A stretch of DNA of 64,000 nucleotides from Streptomyces sp. NBC_00461 (GTDB taxonomy: Bacteria > Actinomycetota > Actinomycetes > Streptomycetales > Streptomycetaceae): the NCBI RefSeq assembly GCF_036013935.1, contig NZ_CP107902.1, positions 2,327,001 to 2,391,000 on the forward strand. The letters run 5' to 3'. Below the pieces are notes generated by a model, which saw nothing but the letters and a program-made list of their open reading frames with translations, searched no databases and was not told the origin of the DNA. Of this stretch, positions 42,436-51,380 are shown one piece after another (positions within the stretch are counted from its first letter, which is position 1; the number at the start of each line of letters is the position of its first letter). A program made the translations under genes and the position numbers.

Positions 42436-43260
42436 ATGCCAGACACCACCCCCGAGCCGTCCCAGAACAAACCCTGGGAGAACGGCTGGGCCCCCGACAC
42501 GTCCCGGACCCCCGGAACCCGAAGACTCTGGCTGGCCGGCGTGCTGGCCCTGGCCACGATCGTCGCGTGCGTGACGGCGATCACCGTGATGGACAACGAG
42601 ACCGATGATCCGGTACGGGCCTCCCCGTCCCCCTCGGGCTCCGCAACGGTCCCCGGTCTGATCTCCTACGCCACGCCGTCCACCGACGACGCCACGACGC
42701 CCGCCGGCGAGAGCGACCTGTCGTCCACCCGGACCAAGGCGTCCCCCGCAGCCAGCCCGCACGAGTCCGCGAACGGCGGCTCCAAGCCGTCCAAGTCGCC
42801 CACATCCCACGCGAGTTCACCCGGTCACTCCAAGCCGTCGGCCACCTACAGGTCCGTCCGCTCGGTGAACTACCCCGACCGCTACTGGCACATGAGCGGC
42901 GACTTCGTGAAGCTCGACCCGATCACCTCCGCCCCGGCCCGCCGCGACGCCACGTTCAAGCTCGTCAAGGGCCTGTGGGACGCGTCCTGTTACTCCTTCG
43001 CGACGTCGGACGGCACCTACCTCCGCCACCGCAACTTCGTCCTGCGCTCCGAACGCAGCGACGGATCCTCCCTGTTCGAACAGGACGCGACCTTCTGCCC
43101 GCAGACCTCGTCGTACTCGGGCGCGGTCATGCTGGAGTCGGTGAACTACCCGGGCCGCTTCCTGCGCCACCAGAACTTCCAGCTCGAACTGGACCCGTAC
43201 CAGCAGAGCGATCTGTACCGGGCGGACTCGGCGTTCCGGTTGGTAGGCCCACTGGCTTGA
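42436..43260 (+). CDS. Membrane-anchored AbfB (CBM42-like, arabinose-binding) domain protein
   Basis: 274 residues with GGAGGAA before ATG 42436. Cytoplasmic head, one transmembrane helix (about 30-52, LWLAGVLALATIVACVTAITV), Ser/Thr/Pro-rich spacer (about 60-135), then a C-terminal AbfB beta-trefoil. The trefoil repeats are VRSVNYPDRYWHMSGDFVKLDP, GTYLRHRNFVLRSERSDGSSLFEQDATFCP and SVNYPGRFLRHQNFQLELDP. AbfB binds arabinofuranose side chains. No catalytic domain, so a surface-bound binding or sensor protein. Confidence 0.85.
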   Translation: MPDTTPEPSQNKPWENGWAPDTSRTPGTRRLWLAGVLALATIVACVTAITVMDNETDDPVRASPSPSGSATVPGLISYATPSTDDATTPAGESDLSSTRTKASPAASPHESANGGSKPSKSPTSHASSPGHSKPSATYRSVRSVNYPDRYWHMSGDFVKLDPITSAPARRDATFKLVKGLWDASCYSFATSDGTYLRHRNFVLRSERSDGSSLFEQDATFCPQTSSYSGAVMLESVNYPGRFLRHQNFQLELDPYQQSDLYRADSAFRLVGPLA

Positions 43261-43271
43261 GCCGGAGCGCC

Positions 43272-43649
43272 CTACGCGTCACGGAAGGCGATCAGCGAGG
43301 TCTTCGGCCTCAGTACGCAGAACTCGTTGCCCTCGGGGTCCGCCAGCACCACCCAGCCGGCCTCGTCGCCCTGCCCGATGTCGACCCTGCGTGCACCGAG
43401 CGCGAGGATGCGCTCGACCTCCGCCCCCTGATCGTCCGGGGCGAGGTCGAAGTGCAGCCGGTTCTTGATGTGCTTCGGGTCCTCGACGGGCATGAAGCAG
43501 ATGCCCGTCGGCGCGAACTCGTCCGGTCCGATGACGACTTCGCGTTCCCTCTCTGACAGCACCTTCCAGTCGAGGACCCGGCACCAGAAGCGGGCGAGTC
43601 CGGGAAGGTCGTGCGCGTCGACGACGAGGTGATGCAGCAAAACGGCCAT
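43272..43649 (-). CDS. VOC-superfamily (glyoxalase/bleomycin-resistance-like) protein
   Basis: 125 residues. Two beta-alpha-beta-beta-beta units with typical ends HHLVVDAHDLPGLARFWCRVLDWKV and WVVLADPEGNEFCVL, the latter carrying a metal-ligand glutamate. Substrate unknown. Its ATG lies in the arm of a 13 bp hairpin and has no visible Shine-Dalgarno, so initiation may be occluded or depend on the upstream suf transcript. Confidence 0.85.
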   Translation of the reverse strand: MAVLLHHLVVDAHDLPGLARFWCRVLDWKVLSEREREVVIGPDEFAPTGICFMPVEDPKHIKNRLHFDLAPDDQGAEVERILALGARRVDIGQGDEAGWVVLADPEGNEFCVLRPKTSLIAFRDA

Positions 43650-43671
43650 ACCGGAGAAGGTATGGCCGTTT
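43640..43671 (-). promoter_or_regulatory. Hairpin covering the start codon of the VOC gene
   Basis: Perfect 13 bp arms (43640-43652 and 43659-43671, AAACGGCCATACC and complement), loop of 6. It can serve as terminator of the suf operon and at the same time hide the VOC start codon (43647-43649). Confidence 0.6.
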
Positions 43672-43700
43672 CACAGGTGCCGCAGATGTTTCCGGGTGCC

Positions 43701-44033
43701 TCAGACGTTGAAGCCCAGCGCCCGCAGCTGCTCCCGCCCGTCGTCCGTGATCTTGTCGGGGCCCCACGGCGGCATCCAGACCCAGTTGATGCGCAGCTCG
43801 TTGACGAGGCCGTCCGTGGCGGACTTGGCCTGGTCCTCGATGACGTCCGTCAGCGGGCAGGCCGCCGAGGTCAGGGTCATGTCGAGGGTCGCGATGTTCG
43901 CGTCGTCGATGTGGATGCCGTAGATCAGGCCGAGGTTGACGACGTCGATGCCCAGCTCGGGGTCGACGACGTCGTACAGCGCCTCGCGGACCTCTTCCTC
44001 CGAGGCCGGCTTCATCTCAACGGTCTCGCTCAT
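43701..44033 (-). CDS. sufT: Fe-S assembly protein SufT (DUF59/MIP18-like)
   Basis: 110 residues. DUF59 core: VREALYDVVDPELGIDVVNLGLIYGI, then TSAACPLTDVIEDQ with the conserved cysteine, and VWMPPWGPDKITDDGREQLRALGF at the end. Auxiliary factor in Fe-S cluster delivery. Last gene of the suf operon; ATG overlaps the sufU stop (ATGA). Confidence 0.9.
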   Translation of the reverse strand: MSETVEMKPASEEEVREALYDVVDPELGIDVVNLGLIYGIHIDDANIATLDMTLTSAACPLTDVIEDQAKSATDGLVNELRINWVWMPPWGPDKITDDGREQLRALGFNV

Positions 44034-44500
44034 GCCGTCTTCCTTTCGGCGTCGACGTCGGCGCCCAGCGCCTGGGCCGTCGCGTCCTTCCATGCCATCC
44101 AGCTGAGGAGGGCGCACTTCACCCGGGCCGGGTACTTGGAGACACCGGCGAACGCGACCGCGTCCTCCAGCACCTCCTCCATCGCGTCGTCCGGCTCGAT
44201 CCTGCCCTTGGACTGCATCAGCTCCAGGAAGGTCTCCTGGACCTTCTGGGCGTCCGCCAGGTCCTTCCCGACCAGCAGTTCGTTGAGGACGGACGCGCTG
44301 GCCTGGCTGATCGAGCAGCCCTGACCCTCGTACGAGACGTCCTCGATCCTCGTGCCGTCGTACTTCACACGCAGGGTGATCTCGTCGCCGCACGTCGGGT
44401 TCACGTGGTGCACCTCGGCGTCGCCATCCCTCAGACCACGCCCGTGCGGGTTCTTGTAGTGATCCAGGATGACTTCCTGGTACATCGAGTCCAGCTTCAC
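44030..44500 (-). CDS. sufU: Fe-S scaffold/sulfur-transfer protein SufU
   Basis: 156 residues. MYQEVILDHYKNPHGRG start; zinc/sulfur-acceptor residues C37 and D39 (NPTCGDE), C62 (GQGCSISQAS) and C129 (RVKCALLSW). In Gram-positives SufU accepts sulfur from SufS. It follows sufS after 34 bp. Confidence 0.92.
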   Translation of the reverse strand: MKLDSMYQEVILDHYKNPHGRGLRDGDAEVHHVNPTCGDEITLRVKYDGTRIEDVSYEGQGCSISQASASVLNELLVGKDLADAQKVQETFLELMQSKGRIEPDDAMEEVLEDAVAFAGVSKYPARVKCALLSWMAWKDATAQALGADVDAERKTA

Positions 44501-44534
44501 GCCGACAAACCTCGCATCTCTCAGCTCACGCCCT

Positions 44535-45791
44535 TCAGCCGAAGAAGTTCCGTACGTGCTCCAAGCCGTCGATCAACGCGTCGATCTCGGCCGGCGTGGA
44601 GTACAGATAGAACGACGCTCGCGTGGTCGCAGGAATTCCGTAGCGCAGGCAGACCGGCCGCGCGCAGTGGTGGCCGACCCGGACCGCGATGCCCTGCTCG
44701 TCGAGGACCTGGCCCACGTCGTGCGGGTGGATGTCGCCGAGCGTGAAGGAGATCGCGGCGCCCCGGTCCTCGGCGGTGGTCGGGCCGATGATCCGCAGGT
44801 CGGGGACGTCCCCGAGGCGCTTGACCGCGTACTCCGTGAGCGCGTGCTCATGGGCGAGGATCTTGTCCATGCCGATCGAGGACAGGTAGTCGATCGCCGC
44901 GCCCAGACCGACCGCCTGCGCGATCGGCGGGGTGCCCGCCTCGAACTTGTGCGGGGCGGGAGCGTAGGTGGACGAGTGCATCGACACCGTCTCGATCATC
45001 TCGCCGCCGCCGAGGAACGGAGGCAGGTCCTCCAGGAGCTCCTGCCGTCCCCAGAGCACGCCGATGCCCGTGGGGCCGCACATCTTGTGGCCGGTGAAGG
45101 CCACGAAGTCGGCCTGCAGGGCCTGGACGTCCAGCGGCATGTGCGGGGCGGCCTGCGAGGCGTCGATGCAGACCAGCGCGCCGACCTCCTGGGCGCGACG
45201 GACTATCGCCTCGACCGGATTGAGCGTGCCGAGGATGTTCGACACCAGCACGAAGGAGACGATCTTCGTCTTCTCCGTGATGATCTCGTCGATGTTGGAG
45301 AGGTCGAGGCGGCCGTCGTCGGTCAGGCCGAACCACTTCAGCTTCGCGCCCGTGCGCTGCGCGAGCAGCTGCCACGGGACGATGTTGGAGTGGTGCTCCA
45401 TCTCCGTGATGACGATCTCGGTCTCGTGGTCCACGCGGTAGGGCTCGTCGGCCCAACCGAGCATGTTCGCCACGAGGTTGAGCGACTCGGAGGCGTTCTT
45501 GGTGAAGATCACCTCGTCGCGGCTCGGCGCGTTGATGAACGACGCGACCTTGTCACGCGCGCCCTCGTACAGCGCCGTGGCCTCCTCGGCGAGCACATGC
45601 ACACCGCGGTGGACGTTGGCGTTGTAGCGCTCGTAGTACTCGTTCAGGGCGTCCAGCACCTGGCGCGGCTTCTGCGAGGTCGCCGCGTTGTCCAGGTACA
45701 CGAGCTTCTTACCGTCGTGGACCTGACGGTCCAGGATGGGGAAGTCCTTGCGGATCGCCTCGGTGTCGAGGAGGCCCGGCAGCTGTGTCAC
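44535..45791 (-). CDS. sufS: Cysteine desulfurase SufS
   Basis: 418 residues, group II desulfurase. PLP lysine K236 in FTGHKMCGPTG; catalytic C376 in VGHHCARPV; N-terminal VYLDNAATSQKP. Removes sulfur from cysteine for cluster building. GTG 45791 overlaps the sufC stop (GTGA). Confidence 0.95.
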   Translation of the reverse strand: MTQLPGLLDTEAIRKDFPILDRQVHDGKKLVYLDNAATSQKPRQVLDALNEYYERYNANVHRGVHVLAEEATALYEGARDKVASFINAPSRDEVIFTKNASESLNLVANMLGWADEPYRVDHETEIVITEMEHHSNIVPWQLLAQRTGAKLKWFGLTDDGRLDLSNIDEIITEKTKIVSFVLVSNILGTLNPVEAIVRRAQEVGALVCIDASQAAPHMPLDVQALQADFVAFTGHKMCGPTGIGVLWGRQELLEDLPPFLGGGEMIETVSMHSSTYAPAPHKFEAGTPPIAQAVGLGAAIDYLSSIGMDKILAHEHALTEYAVKRLGDVPDLRIIGPTTAEDRGAAISFTLGDIHPHDVGQVLDEQGIAVRVGHHCARPVCLRYGIPATTRASFYLYSTPAEIDALIDGLEHVRNFFG

Positions 45792-46573
45792 GCGGATACG
45801 CCACCCTTCGTGTCGACTTCGTCGAGCTTCGCATAAGCCTCGTAGCCCTCGTTCTCCAGCTTGTCGGCGAGCTCGGCGCCGCCGGACTCGACGATCCGGC
45901 CCGCGGAGAAGACGTGGACGAAGTCGGGCTTGATGTAGCGCAGGATGCGCGTGTAGTGCGTGATCAGCAGGGTGCCGACCTCGCCGGTCTCGCGGACGCG
46001 GTTGACGCCCTCGGAGACGACGCGCAGGGCGTCGACGTCCAGGCCGGAGTCGGTCTCGTCGAGGATCGCGATCTTCGGCTTGAGCAGCTCCAGCTGAAGG
46101 ATCTCGTGGCGCTTCTTCTCACCGCCGGAGAAGCCCTCGTTCACGTTGCGTTCGGCGAAGGAGGGGTCCATGGAGAGGCGCTCCATGGTCTCCTTGACCT
46201 CCTTCACCCAGGTGCGCAGCTTGGGGGCCTCGCCGCGCACGGCCGTGGCCGAGGTGCGCAGGAAGTTGGAGACGGAGACACCGGGGATCTCGACCGGGTA
46301 CTGCATCGCGAGGAACAGGCCGGCGCGGGCGCGCTCGTCGACGGACATCTCCAGGACGTCCTCGCCGTCGAGGGTGACGGTGCCGCCGGTGATCGTGTAC
46401 TTCGGGTGACCCGCGAGCGAGTAGGCGAGCGTCGACTTGCCGGAGCCGTTGGGGCCCATGATGGCGTGCGTCTCGCCCTGCTTCACGGTGAGGTCGACGC
46501 CCTTGAGGATCTCCTTCGTGGCGTTGTCGGCCTCGACGGTGACGTGCAGGTCGTGGATTTCAAGCGTTGCCAT
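45788..46573 (-). CDS. sufC: Fe-S assembly ATPase SufC
   Basis: 261 residues. Walker A GPNGSGKST (40-48), signature FSGGEKKRHEILQ, Walker B KIAILDETDSGLD. The ABC-type ATPase of the SufBCD scaffold. Confidence 0.95.
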   Translation of the reverse strand: MATLEIHDLHVTVEADNATKEILKGVDLTVKQGETHAIMGPNGSGKSTLAYSLAGHPKYTITGGTVTLDGEDVLEMSVDERARAGLFLAMQYPVEIPGVSVSNFLRTSATAVRGEAPKLRTWVKEVKETMERLSMDPSFAERNVNEGFSGGEKKRHEILQLELLKPKIAILDETDSGLDVDALRVVSEGVNRVRETGEVGTLLITHYTRILRYIKPDFVHVFSAGRIVESGGAELADKLENEGYEAYAKLDEVDTKGGVSA

Positions 46574-46580
46574 GGGTTCC

Positions 46581-46910
46581 TCAGGACTCCTGGGTGAGGG
46601 AGACGAACACGTCGTCTCCTTCGATCTTTACGGGGTATACGGGGACGGGTCGCGTCGCGGGAAGGCCGGACGGCTTGCCGGTGCGGAGGTCGAAGCTGGA
46701 GCCGTGCAGCCAGCACTCGATCTGACAGTCCTCCACCTCGCCCTCGGAGAGCGAGACGTTCGCGTGCGAGCAGATGTCGTGGATCGCGAACACCTCCCCC
46801 TCGGTCCTGACGACCGAGACCGGCGTGCCGTCGAGTTCCACCCGCGTCGGGGTGTTCTCCTCCAGCTCGCTCAGCCCGCAGGCGCGCACGAAGGTCGAAG
46901 GGGCAGTCAT
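46581..46910 (-). CDS. Rieske-type [2Fe-2S] ferredoxin of the suf operon
   Basis: 109 residues. Rieske ligands C47/H49 (ICSHAN) and C66/H69 (CWLHGSSFDLRTG). NirD/ferredoxin-like subunit regularly embedded between sufD and sufC in actinobacteria. Its ATG overlaps the sufD stop (TGATG). Probably an electron donor or cluster client. Confidence 0.92.
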   Translation of the reverse strand: MTAPSTFVRACGLSELEENTPTRVELDGTPVSVVRTEGEVFAIHDICSHANVSLSEGEVEDCQIECWLHGSSFDLRTGKPSGLPATRPVPVYPVKIEGDDVFVSLTQES

Positions 46911-48091
46911 CAGACCGTCGCCTCCAGCTCCTCGTCGATCTTCACGAGAAGGCGCTCTTCGATGTCGTCGACGCCGATCTGCTGGACCAGCTCGGCGAAG
47001 AAGCCGCGGACCACCAGACGACGGGCCTCGTCGGCCGGGATGCCGCGCGCCATCAGGTAGAAGAGCTGCTCGTCGTCGAAGCGACCGGTCGCGGAGGCGT
47101 GGCCGGCGCCGACGATCTCACCGGTCTCGATCTCCAGGTTCGGCACCGAGTCGACCCGGGCGCCGTCCGTCAGGACGAGGTTCCGGTTCATCTCGTAGGT
47201 GTCGGTGCCCTCGGCCTTGGCCTCGATGAGGACGTCGCCGATCCACACCGCGTGAGCGGCCTCGCCCTGGAGCGCGCCCTTGTAGGCGACGTTCGACTTG
47301 CAGTGCGGGGTGTTGTGGTCGACCAGGAGACGGTGCTCCTGGTGCTGGCCGGCGTCGGTGAAGTACAGGCCGAACAGCTCGGCCTCGCCGCCGGTGCCGG
47401 CGTAGGAGACGCGCGGGTGCAGGCGTACGAGGTCGCCGCCGAAGGTGACCACGAACGACTTGAAGGTGGCGTCCCGGCCGATGAGGGCGTTGTGCTGGGC
47501 CACGTGCACGGCCTTGTCGTCCCAGTCCTGGACCGAGACGACGGTCAGCTTGGCGCCGTCGCCCAGGATGTAGTCGACGTTGGCGGCGAGCACGGCGTCA
47601 CCGGTGTGGTCGATGACGACGACGGCCTCGGCGAAGGCTTTCAGCTCGATGACCTGGTGGCCGTAGGCGACCCCGCCCTCGCCGTGCACGGCGACGCGGA
47701 TCGGCTCGGTGAGCACCGTCTCCTTGGGGACGGTGATCACGCCGGCCTTCTCGAACGCCGAGTAGGCCTGGGCGGCGATGCGGTCCACCGGGGTGCCGGC
47801 CTTGCCGAGGCGCGGGTCGTCGCGGTCCACGAGTTCGACGATGACGCCCTCGGGGGCGTCGACGGCGACCTTCACGGCCTCGCCGGTCGCGACGGCGGTG
47901 CCGTCGTGCAGCCCGCGCAGGCGCTCCAGCGGGGTGAACCGCCACTCCTCCTCGCGGCCGTGCGGGACCGGGAAGTCCGCCACGTCGAAGGAGGGGGGCG
48001 CGCTCATGCGCGTGGCGACGGTCGACTCGGCGGCCACCGCGATCTGGCCGGCGGTCGTGCTGCCCACCGGGATGTTCTGAGCCTCAGCCAT
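46910..48091 (-). CDS. sufD: Fe-S assembly scaffold SufD
   Basis: 393 residues. N-terminal HGREEEWRFTPLERL, central beta-helix, C-terminal GHASATGRFDDEQLFYLMARGIPADEARRLVVRGFF typical of SufB/SufD. Forms the scaffold with SufB and SufC. Confidence 0.94.
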   Translation of the reverse strand: MAEAQNIPVGSTTAGQIAVAAESTVATRMSAPPSFDVADFPVPHGREEEWRFTPLERLRGLHDGTAVATGEAVKVAVDAPEGVIVELVDRDDPRLGKAGTPVDRIAAQAYSAFEKAGVITVPKETVLTEPIRVAVHGEGGVAYGHQVIELKAFAEAVVVIDHTGDAVLAANVDYILGDGAKLTVVSVQDWDDKAVHVAQHNALIGRDATFKSFVVTFGGDLVRLHPRVSYAGTGGEAELFGLYFTDAGQHQEHRLLVDHNTPHCKSNVAYKGALQGEAAHAVWIGDVLIEAKAEGTDTYEMNRNLVLTDGARVDSVPNLEIETGEIVGAGHASATGRFDDEQLFYLMARGIPADEARRLVVRGFFAELVQQIGVDDIEERLLVKIDEELEATV

Positions 48092-48150
48092 GGCTGTCGG
48101 TCTGCTCTCTTCCTACGTCAAGAAATCTGGTGACTGCTGGGAGGCGGGTC

Positions 48151-49575
48151 TTAACCGACCGCGCCTTCCATCTGCAGCTCGATCAGCCGGTTGAGCTCAA
48201 GGGCGTACTCCATGGGCAGCTCCTTCGCGATGGGCTCGACGAAGCCGCGCACGATCATCGCCATCGCCTCGAACTCGCTCAGACCACGGCTCATCAGGTA
48301 GAAGAGCTGGTCCTCGGAGACCTTGGAGACGGTGGCCTCGTGGCCCATGGACACGTCGTCCTCACGGACGTCCACGTAGGGGTACGTGTCGGAGCGGGAG
48401 ATGGTGTCGACGAGCAGCGCGTCGCACAGCACGTTCGACTTGGAGCCGTGGGCGCCCTCGCCGATCTCGACGAGGCCACGGTAGGAGGTACGACCACCAC
48501 CGCGCGCCACGGACTTGGAGACGATGTTGGAGGAGGTGTTCGGCGCCATGTGGACCATCTTGGAGCCGGCGTCCTGGTGCTGCCCCTCGCCCGCGAAGGC
48601 GATGGAGAGGGTCTCGCCCTTGGCGTGCTCGCCCATCAGGTACACGGCCGGGTACTTCATCGTGACCTTGGAGCCGATGTTGCCGTCGATCCACTCCATG
48701 GTCGCGCCCTCGTACGCCACGGCGCGCTTGGTGACCAGGTTGTAGACGTTGTTCGACCAGTTCTGGATGGTCGTGTAGCGGCAGCGGGCGCCCTTCTTCA
48801 CGATGATCTCGACGACCGCGGAGTGCAGGGAGTCCGACTTGTAGATCGGGGCCGTACAACCCTCGACGTAGTGGACGTAGGCGTCCTCGTCGACGATGAT
48901 CAGCGTCCGCTCGAACTGGCCCATGTTCTCCGTGTTGATACGGAAGTAGGCCTGGAGCGGGATCTCCACGTGCACGCCCTTCGGCACGTAGATGAAGGAG
49001 CCGCCGGACCACACCGCGGTGTTCAGCGACGCGAACTTGTTGTCGCCGACCGGGATGACTGTGCCGAAGTACTCCTTGAAGAGCTCCGGGTGCTCCTTCA
49101 GGGCGGTGTCGGTGTCCAGGAAGATGACGCCCTGCTCCTCCAGGTCCTCGCGGATCTGGTGGTAGACGACCTCGGACTCGTACTGGGCGGCGACACCGGC
49201 GACGAGGCGCTGCTTCTCCGCCTCGGGGATGCCGAGCTTGTCGTACGTGTTCTTGATGTCCTCGGGCAGGTCCTCCCAGGACTCCGCCTGCTTCTCCGTG
49301 GAGCGCACGAAGTACTTGATGTTGTCGAAGTCGATGCCCGACAGGTCCGAGCCCCAGTTGGGCATGGGCTTCTTGTCGAACAGGCGCAGGCCCTTGAGAC
49401 GGAGCTTGGTCATCCACTCCGGCTCGTTCTTCTTCGCGGAGATGTCCCGGACGACGTCCTCGTTGATGCCGCGCTTCGCAGAGGCACCAGCCACGTCGGA
49501 GTCGGCCCAGCCGTATTCGTAGTTGCCCAGGCCCTCAAGCTCGGGGTGGGCGGTCTCCTCGATGGGGAGCGTCAT
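48151..49575 (-). CDS. sufB: Fe-S assembly scaffold SufB
   Basis: 474 residues. Highly conserved segments [53 protein letters not shown] and [17 protein letters not shown]. Contains the conserved cysteine and glutamate positions of the SufB cluster site. ATG 49575 overlaps the sufR stop (ATGA). Confidence 0.96.
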   Translation of the reverse strand: MTLPIEETAHPELEGLGNYEYGWADSDVAGASAKRGINEDVVRDISAKKNEPEWMTKLRLKGLRLFDKKPMPNWGSDLSGIDFDNIKYFVRSTEKQAESWEDLPEDIKNTYDKLGIPEAEKQRLVAGVAAQYESEVVYHQIREDLEEQGVIFLDTDTALKEHPELFKEYFGTVIPVGDNKFASLNTAVWSGGSFIYVPKGVHVEIPLQAYFRINTENMGQFERTLIIVDEDAYVHYVEGCTAPIYKSDSLHSAVVEIIVKKGARCRYTTIQNWSNNVYNLVTKRAVAYEGATMEWIDGNIGSKVTMKYPAVYLMGEHAKGETLSIAFAGEGQHQDAGSKMVHMAPNTSSNIVSKSVARGGGRTSYRGLVEIGEGAHGSKSNVLCDALLVDTISRSDTYPYVDVREDDVSMGHEATVSKVSEDQLFYLMSRGLSEFEAMAMIVRGFVEPIAKELPMEYALELNRLIELQMEGAVG

Positions 49576-50324
49576 GCTGGGTTCCTCCCGGCGGTACTTG
49601 CGGATGCGTTGTCAGTGGTCTGGGAAATCTTGGGGATGAACGTCGTGCAGACGCCGTCGCCGTGCGCGATGGTCGCCAGCCGCTGGACGTGAGTACCCAG
49701 CAGCTGGGAGAAGATCTCGGTCTCCGCCTCGCACAGCTGCGGGAACTTCTCCGCCACGTGGGCCACCGGGCAGTGGTGCTGGCAGAGCTGCTCACCTTTT
49801 TGCGGGAGGGGGGCGCTACGAGCCGTAGCAGCGTACCCGTCCACGCTCAGGGCCTTGGCCAGGGCTTCGGTTCGCTGTTCGGGGGCGGCGGCCTCGATCG
49901 CCCGGCGGTAGGCGGCGGCCTGCTCGGCGATCCTCGCGCGCGCGAAGGCGACGACGGCCTCGTCCCCGCCGAACCGCTCCTGGATCCAGCGCAGGGCGTC
50001 CGCGGCGAGCTTGTCGTAGGACTGGTCGAAGGCGTCGCGGCCGCAGTCGGTCAGCGCGAACACCTTGGCGGGACGTCCGCGCGTGCGCGCGCCGTACACC
50101 CGCTGCTCACGCGCCTGAACTACGTCGTCGGCGACCAGCGCGTCCAGATGACGCCTTACGGCCGCGGGGGTGAGCCCCAGCCGCCCGGCCAGCTCGGTGA
50201 CGGTCGACGGCCCGTGGTCCAGGATCGATCGCGCGACCCGGTTGCGCGTGGAGCGCTCCCCGCTCACGTGCTCTTCCTGGTGCGCCCCCATGGGGGTCTC
50301 CAGAGCCTCGCCGACGTTTTTCAC
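49572..50324 (-). CDS. sufR: Fe-S-sensing repressor SufR
   Basis: 250 residues from GTG 50324, which matches the MKNVGEA start I recall for Streptomyces SufR. Winged helix at 30-90 ([28 protein letters not shown]). Cluster ligands C181, C185 and C198 (CQHHCPV...QLC), plus C226. It represses the suf operon when its cluster is intact. It heads the operon and has a palindromic operator on its own start codon. Confidence 0.92.
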   Translation of the reverse strand: MKNVGEALETPMGAHQEEHVSGERSTRNRVARSILDHGPSTVTELAGRLGLTPAAVRRHLDALVADDVVQAREQRVYGARTRGRPAKVFALTDCGRDAFDQSYDKLAADALRWIQERFGGDEAVVAFARARIAEQAAAYRRAIEAAAPEQRTEALAKALSVDGYAATARSAPLPQKGEQLCQHHCPVAHVAEKFPQLCEAETEIFSQLLGTHVQRLATIAHGDGVCTTFIPKISQTTDNASASTAGRNPA

Positions 50325-50337
50325 AACGCCATTGTTG
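50324..50337. promoter_or_regulatory. SufR operator CAAC-N6-GTTG
   Basis: CAAC (50324-50327), six bases, GTTG (50334-50337). This is the palindrome I recall for Streptomyces SufR. It overlaps the first base of the sufR GTG codon, so the transcript is probably leaderless and binding would block initiation. Confidence 0.75.
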
Positions 50338-50396
50338 CGTAATTCCTCAGGACCGGGCAACCCGCGTCCCGGTCACTGGACGGTGCCCTGCGTCAC

Positions 50397-50410
50397 TTAG
50401 GCACACCTAA
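50397..50410. promoter_or_regulatory. Iron-box-like palindrome TTAGGCACACCTAA
   Basis: Perfect TTAGG-N4-CCTAA dyad of the kind bound by DmdR/IdeR-family iron regulators. It lies about 73 bp upstream of sufR and 86 bp upstream of the divergent acetyltransferase. It could tie either gene to iron status. Confidence 0.6.
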
Positions 50411-50496
50411 CCTGACCTGCGGAAACGATCTTTGATCGATCAGGGGGCGGCCAATTCGGTGGCATCGCCGGGCGCCTTCCGGGACACTCCTCAACC

Positions 50497-51369
50497 ATGT
50501 CGACACCCCCTCCGACCGGCCCTCTTGTCACCCGCGACACGGTCGCCGCACAGGTGCGCCTGCTGGGTGTGGAGACCGGCGAGATTCTTCTGGTGCACTC
50601 CTCCCTCAGCAGCCTCGGCTGGGTCTGCGGGGGCGCCGTCGCGGTCGTCCAGGGACTGCTCGACGCGCTCGGCCAAACGGGCACCCTGGTCGTCCCCACC
50701 CAGACCGGCGACCTTTCGGACCCGGCCCTGTGGGGCAACCCGCCGGTGCCCGAGGAGTGGTGGGACCGGATCCGGGCCACGATGCCCGCCTACGACCCCC
50801 TGGTCACGCCCTCGCGCGGGGTGGGCGTGATCCCGGAGACCGTGCGCGGCTGGCCGGGCGCCCGGCGCAGCGCGCACCCGCAGACGTCCTTCGCGGCACT
50901 CGGCCCGCGCGCGGCGGAGATCGTCGACGGCCACGCGCCCGACTGCCGGCTCGGGGAGCGGAGCCCGCTGGCGCGGCTGGAGCGACTGGGCGCCCGGGTC
51001 CTGCTGCTCGGCGTCGGCTACGCGGCGTGCACGAGCTTCCATCTCGCCGAGTACCGGATACCGTCGCCGCTCGTCCGGGTCGGGCGGCCGGCTCCGGGCG
51101 GCGGCTGGGAGACGGTGACCGAGGTGTCGATCACCTCGGAGAACTTCGCCGAGCTGGGCCATGACTTCGAGCGGGACCGTGCCGTCGTGCGCAAAAGGGT
51201 GGGCGCCGCCGACGCCCGGCTGTTTCCCGTGGCGGACTCGGTGGCGTACGCGGAGCGGTGGCTGGCGCTGCACCGGTCGCGGGAGGACGAGATCCCCACG
51301 GCGACCGGGAGTGCTCCGGCGAGTGGAGATCCTGCACCCCCCGGTCCGGGCCGACGACGGCGTACCTAG
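50497..51369 (+). CDS. AAC(3)-family N-acetyltransferase
   Basis: 290 residues. Antibiotic_NAT pattern: LLVHSSLSSLGWVCGGA (about 31-47), VPTQTG, PTPSRGVG-like TPSRGVGVIPETVR, RSAHPQTSFAALG, and GVGYAACTSFHLAEY. Enzymes of this family use acetyl-CoA on aminoglycosides. Chromosomal copies in Streptomyces are often of unknown natural substrate, so resistance should not be assumed. Confidence 0.85.
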   Translation: MSTPPPTGPLVTRDTVAAQVRLLGVETGEILLVHSSLSSLGWVCGGAVAVVQGLLDALGQTGTLVVPTQTGDLSDPALWGNPPVPEEWWDRIRATMPAYDPLVTPSRGVGVIPETVRGWPGARRSAHPQTSFAALGPRAAEIVDGHAPDCRLGERSPLARLERLGARVLLLGVGYAACTSFHLAEYRIPSPLVRVGRPAPGGGWETVTEVSITSENFAELGHDFERDRAVVRKRVGAADARLFPVADSVAYAERWLALHRSREDEIPTATGSAPASGDPAPPGPGRRRRT

Positions 51370-51380
51370 ACTCTGGACCC
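51367..51380 (+). promoter_or_regulatory. Likely -10 box of a leaderless ABC exporter transcript
   Basis: TAGACT at 51367-51372 (sharing the TAG stop of the acetyltransferase), 8 nt, then ATG 51381. No Shine-Dalgarno. Confidence 0.5.
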
